Below are positions 12,125-13,432 of a DNA stretch of 13,432 nucleotides, piece after piece. Source of the stretch: Desulfobacteraceae bacterium UBA5852 (GTDB taxonomy: Bacteria > Desulfobacterota > Desulfobacteria > Desulfobacterales > UBA5852); contig DJGG01000176.1 in NCBI GenBank assembly GCA_002432195.1, positions 6,284-19,715 of the forward strand. The letters run 5' to 3'. Under the pieces are notes generated by a model that worked only from the letters and a program-made list of their open reading frames with translations, ran no database searches and was not told the DNA's origin. How positions within the stretch are numbered: position 1 is the first letter of the stretch; every line of letters begins with the position of its first letter. Both the position numbers and the translations under genes were made by a program.

Positions 12125-13432
12125 TCAGGCCTCCACGTGATGGTGGGCCCCCTCCCAGCGCTTGTCCAGGTAATAAAGGATGGGCACGGTCATGCGGGAG
12201 AAGAGCAGGGAGGCCACCTCGCCGGCCATGAGGGACAGGGCCAGCCCCTGGAAGATGGGGTCGAATAGGATCACCGAGGCCCCCACCACCACGGCCGCCG
12301 CCGTGAGCATCATGGGCCGGAAGCGCACCGCCCCGGCGTCGATCACGGCCCGGTCCAGGGGCACCCCCTCCCGCCGGCGCAGCTCGATGAAATCCACCAG
12401 GATGATGGAGTTGCGCACCACGATCCCGGCCCCGGCGATGAACCCGATCATGGAGGTGGCCGTGAAGAAGGCCCCCATGGCCCAGTGGGCCGGCAGGATC
12501 CCGATGAGGGCAAAGGGGATGGCCGCCATGATGGTCAACGGGGTGGCGAAGGACTGGAACCAGCCCACCACCAGCACGAAGATCAGCACCAGCACCACCG
12601 CGAAGGCGATCCCCAGATCCCGGAAGACCTCGTAGGTGATGTGCCACTCCCCGTCCCATTTCATGGCCAGGCGGCGGTCGCTGTCCGGCAGCCCCGCCGT
12701 GTGCTGGGCCACGCGGTAGCCCTCGGGCAGCTCCAGGGCCGCGATGCGCCGGCGCATCTCCAGGATGGCGTACACCGGGCTTTCCCGGGCGCCGGCCACC
12801 TCCCCGGTCACGTAGACCACGGGCATGAGGTTCTTGTGGGTGATCCCGGGGTCGATGGGCACCGCCTCCACGCGCACCAGGGCGTCGAGGGCCACCAGAT
12901 CCCCGTCCGCGGTGGGCACCTGGAGGCTGGCCAGCCGCTCCACCCCCGCGCGGGAGGCCAGCGGCGGACGGATGCGGATGGGCACGTCCTCCTTGGCGCG
13001 CTCCACGTGCAGCAGGCCCACCCCGGTCCCCGCGAAGTGCTGCCGCAGGATCTCCCCCAGGCGCGTGACGCTGATGCCGTGGAGGGTGGCCCGGGCGGCG
13101 TCGGGGGTCACCCGGTAGCGCGGCTGGGGCTCGTCCATGTACCAGTCCACATCCACCACCCCGTCGGTGGTTTCGAAGATCTCCCGGATGGCCAGGGCCA
13201 GCTCCCGCCGCCGGTCCGCCTCGGGCCCGTAGACCTCCGCCACCAGGGTGGCGATCACCGGCGGCCCCGGGGGCACCTCGGCCACCTTGAGGCGGGCGCC
13301 GTAACGGTCGCCGATGGCCTTCAGGGCCGGGCGCACGCGCTTGGCGATGGCGTGGCTCTGCTCCTGGCGCCGGCCCTTCCCGGCCAGGTTGACCTGGATG
13401 TCGGCCATGTGCGGCGCCTGCCGCAGGTAGTA
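12125..13432 (-). CDS. RND-family efflux transporter permease, C-terminal part (cut by window edge)
   Basis: The frame is open from the right edge to a TGA at 12125-12127, giving 435 visible residues of a protein normally just over 1000 long. The first ~260 are the second periplasmic porter region, with ADIQVNL near the edge and VPPGPPVIATLVAEVYG following. About five transmembrane segments then follow: LGIAFAVVLVLIFVLVVGW, the segment from FATPLTIMAAIPFALIG, MIGFIAGAGIVVRNSIILVDF (the conserved RND helix with VxNxIxLVDF), MLTAAAVVVGASVILF, and the last helix before a basic and histidine-rich tail. Such permeases use the proton gradient and work with a periplasmic adaptor and outer-membrane channel. 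The substrate (drug, metal or other) cannot be told from this half, and the TM4 proton-relay residues lie outside the window. It is transcribed toward glk and separated from it by 185 bases. Confidence 0.92.
   Translation of the reverse strand, partial: YYLRQAPHMADIQVNLAGKGRRQEQSHAIAKRVRPALKAIGDRYGARLKVAEVPPGPPVIATLVAEVYGPEADRRRELALAIREIFETTDGVVDVDWYMDEPQPRYRVTPDAARATLHGISVTRLGEILRQHFAGTGVGLLHVERAKEDVPIRIRPPLASRAGVERLASLQVPTADGDLVALDALVRVEAVPIDPGITHKNLMPVVYVTGEVAGARESPVYAILEMRRRIAALELPEGYRVAQHTAGLPDSDRRLAMKWDGEWHITYEVFRDLGIAFAVVLVLIFVLVVGWFQSFATPLTIMAAIPFALIGILPAHWAMGAFFTATSMIGFIAGAGIVVRNSIILVDFIELRRREGVPLDRAVIDAGAVRFRPMMLTAAAVVVGASVILFDPIFQGLALSLMAGEVASLLFSRMTVPILYYLDKRWEGAHHHVEA

Overview
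This GC-rich window looks like bacterial chromosome from a Gram-negative, most likely proteobacterial, organism. The grounds are the tig-clpP-clpX-lon order flanked by tRNA-Leu on one side and tRNA-Val/tRNA-Asp on the other, 3' CCA ends encoded in all four tRNA genes, and an RND-family inner-membrane exporter. The exact lineage cannot be fixed from sequence reading alone. Almost everything is on the minus strand; only tRNA-Pro is on the plus strand.

Layout (plus coordinates; minus-strand genes are transcribed right to left). 1-3021: a GDP-L-fucose operon transcribed manC (3021-1612), gmd (1448-333), fcl (217 to the left edge, cut off). The two gaps in this operon carry two unrelated inverted-repeat elements (255-312 and 1513-1603). 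3094-3129: a hairpin terminator. 3213-3827: a DsbA/FrnE-like thioredoxin-fold gene whose reading frame crosses an in-frame TGA (3789-3791). The TGA sits exactly where the first cysteine of the CPWC active site belongs and is followed at once by a strong bacterial SECIS-like hairpin, so I read it as a selenoprotein. A gene caller would probably truncate it to a TTG start at 3734 and lose the active site. 4005-4044: terminator of a tRNA-Val/tRNA-Asp unit (4265-4055). 4382-10417: the protein quality-control cluster lon, clpX, clpP, tig (transcribed tig first). 10579-10665: tRNA-Leu(UAG) with its own promoter and terminator. 10805-10881: tRNA-Pro(UGG), plus strand, divergent from tRNA-Leu. 10896-11939: glucokinase. 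12125 to the right edge: the C-terminal part of an RND transporter.

How the genes work together: ManC makes mannose-1-phosphate and GDP-mannose, Gmd dehydrates GDP-mannose, and Fcl epimerises and reduces the product to GDP-L-fucose for surface polysaccharide. Trigger factor, ClpXP and Lon form the nascent-chain folding and ATP-dependent proteolysis set. The selenoprotein is expected to be a thiol/selenol redox enzyme. Glucokinase feeds glucose into central metabolism.

The main discovery is the hidden UPWC selenoprotein with its SECIS element. No gene-free stretch exceeds 300 bases. The larger gaps (218-332, 1449-1611, 3828-4004, 6824-7099, 10418-10578, 11940-12124) hold the repeats, terminators and promoters listed, except 11940-12124, in which I see nothing convincing. 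No insertion sequence, CRISPR array or phage gene is visible.
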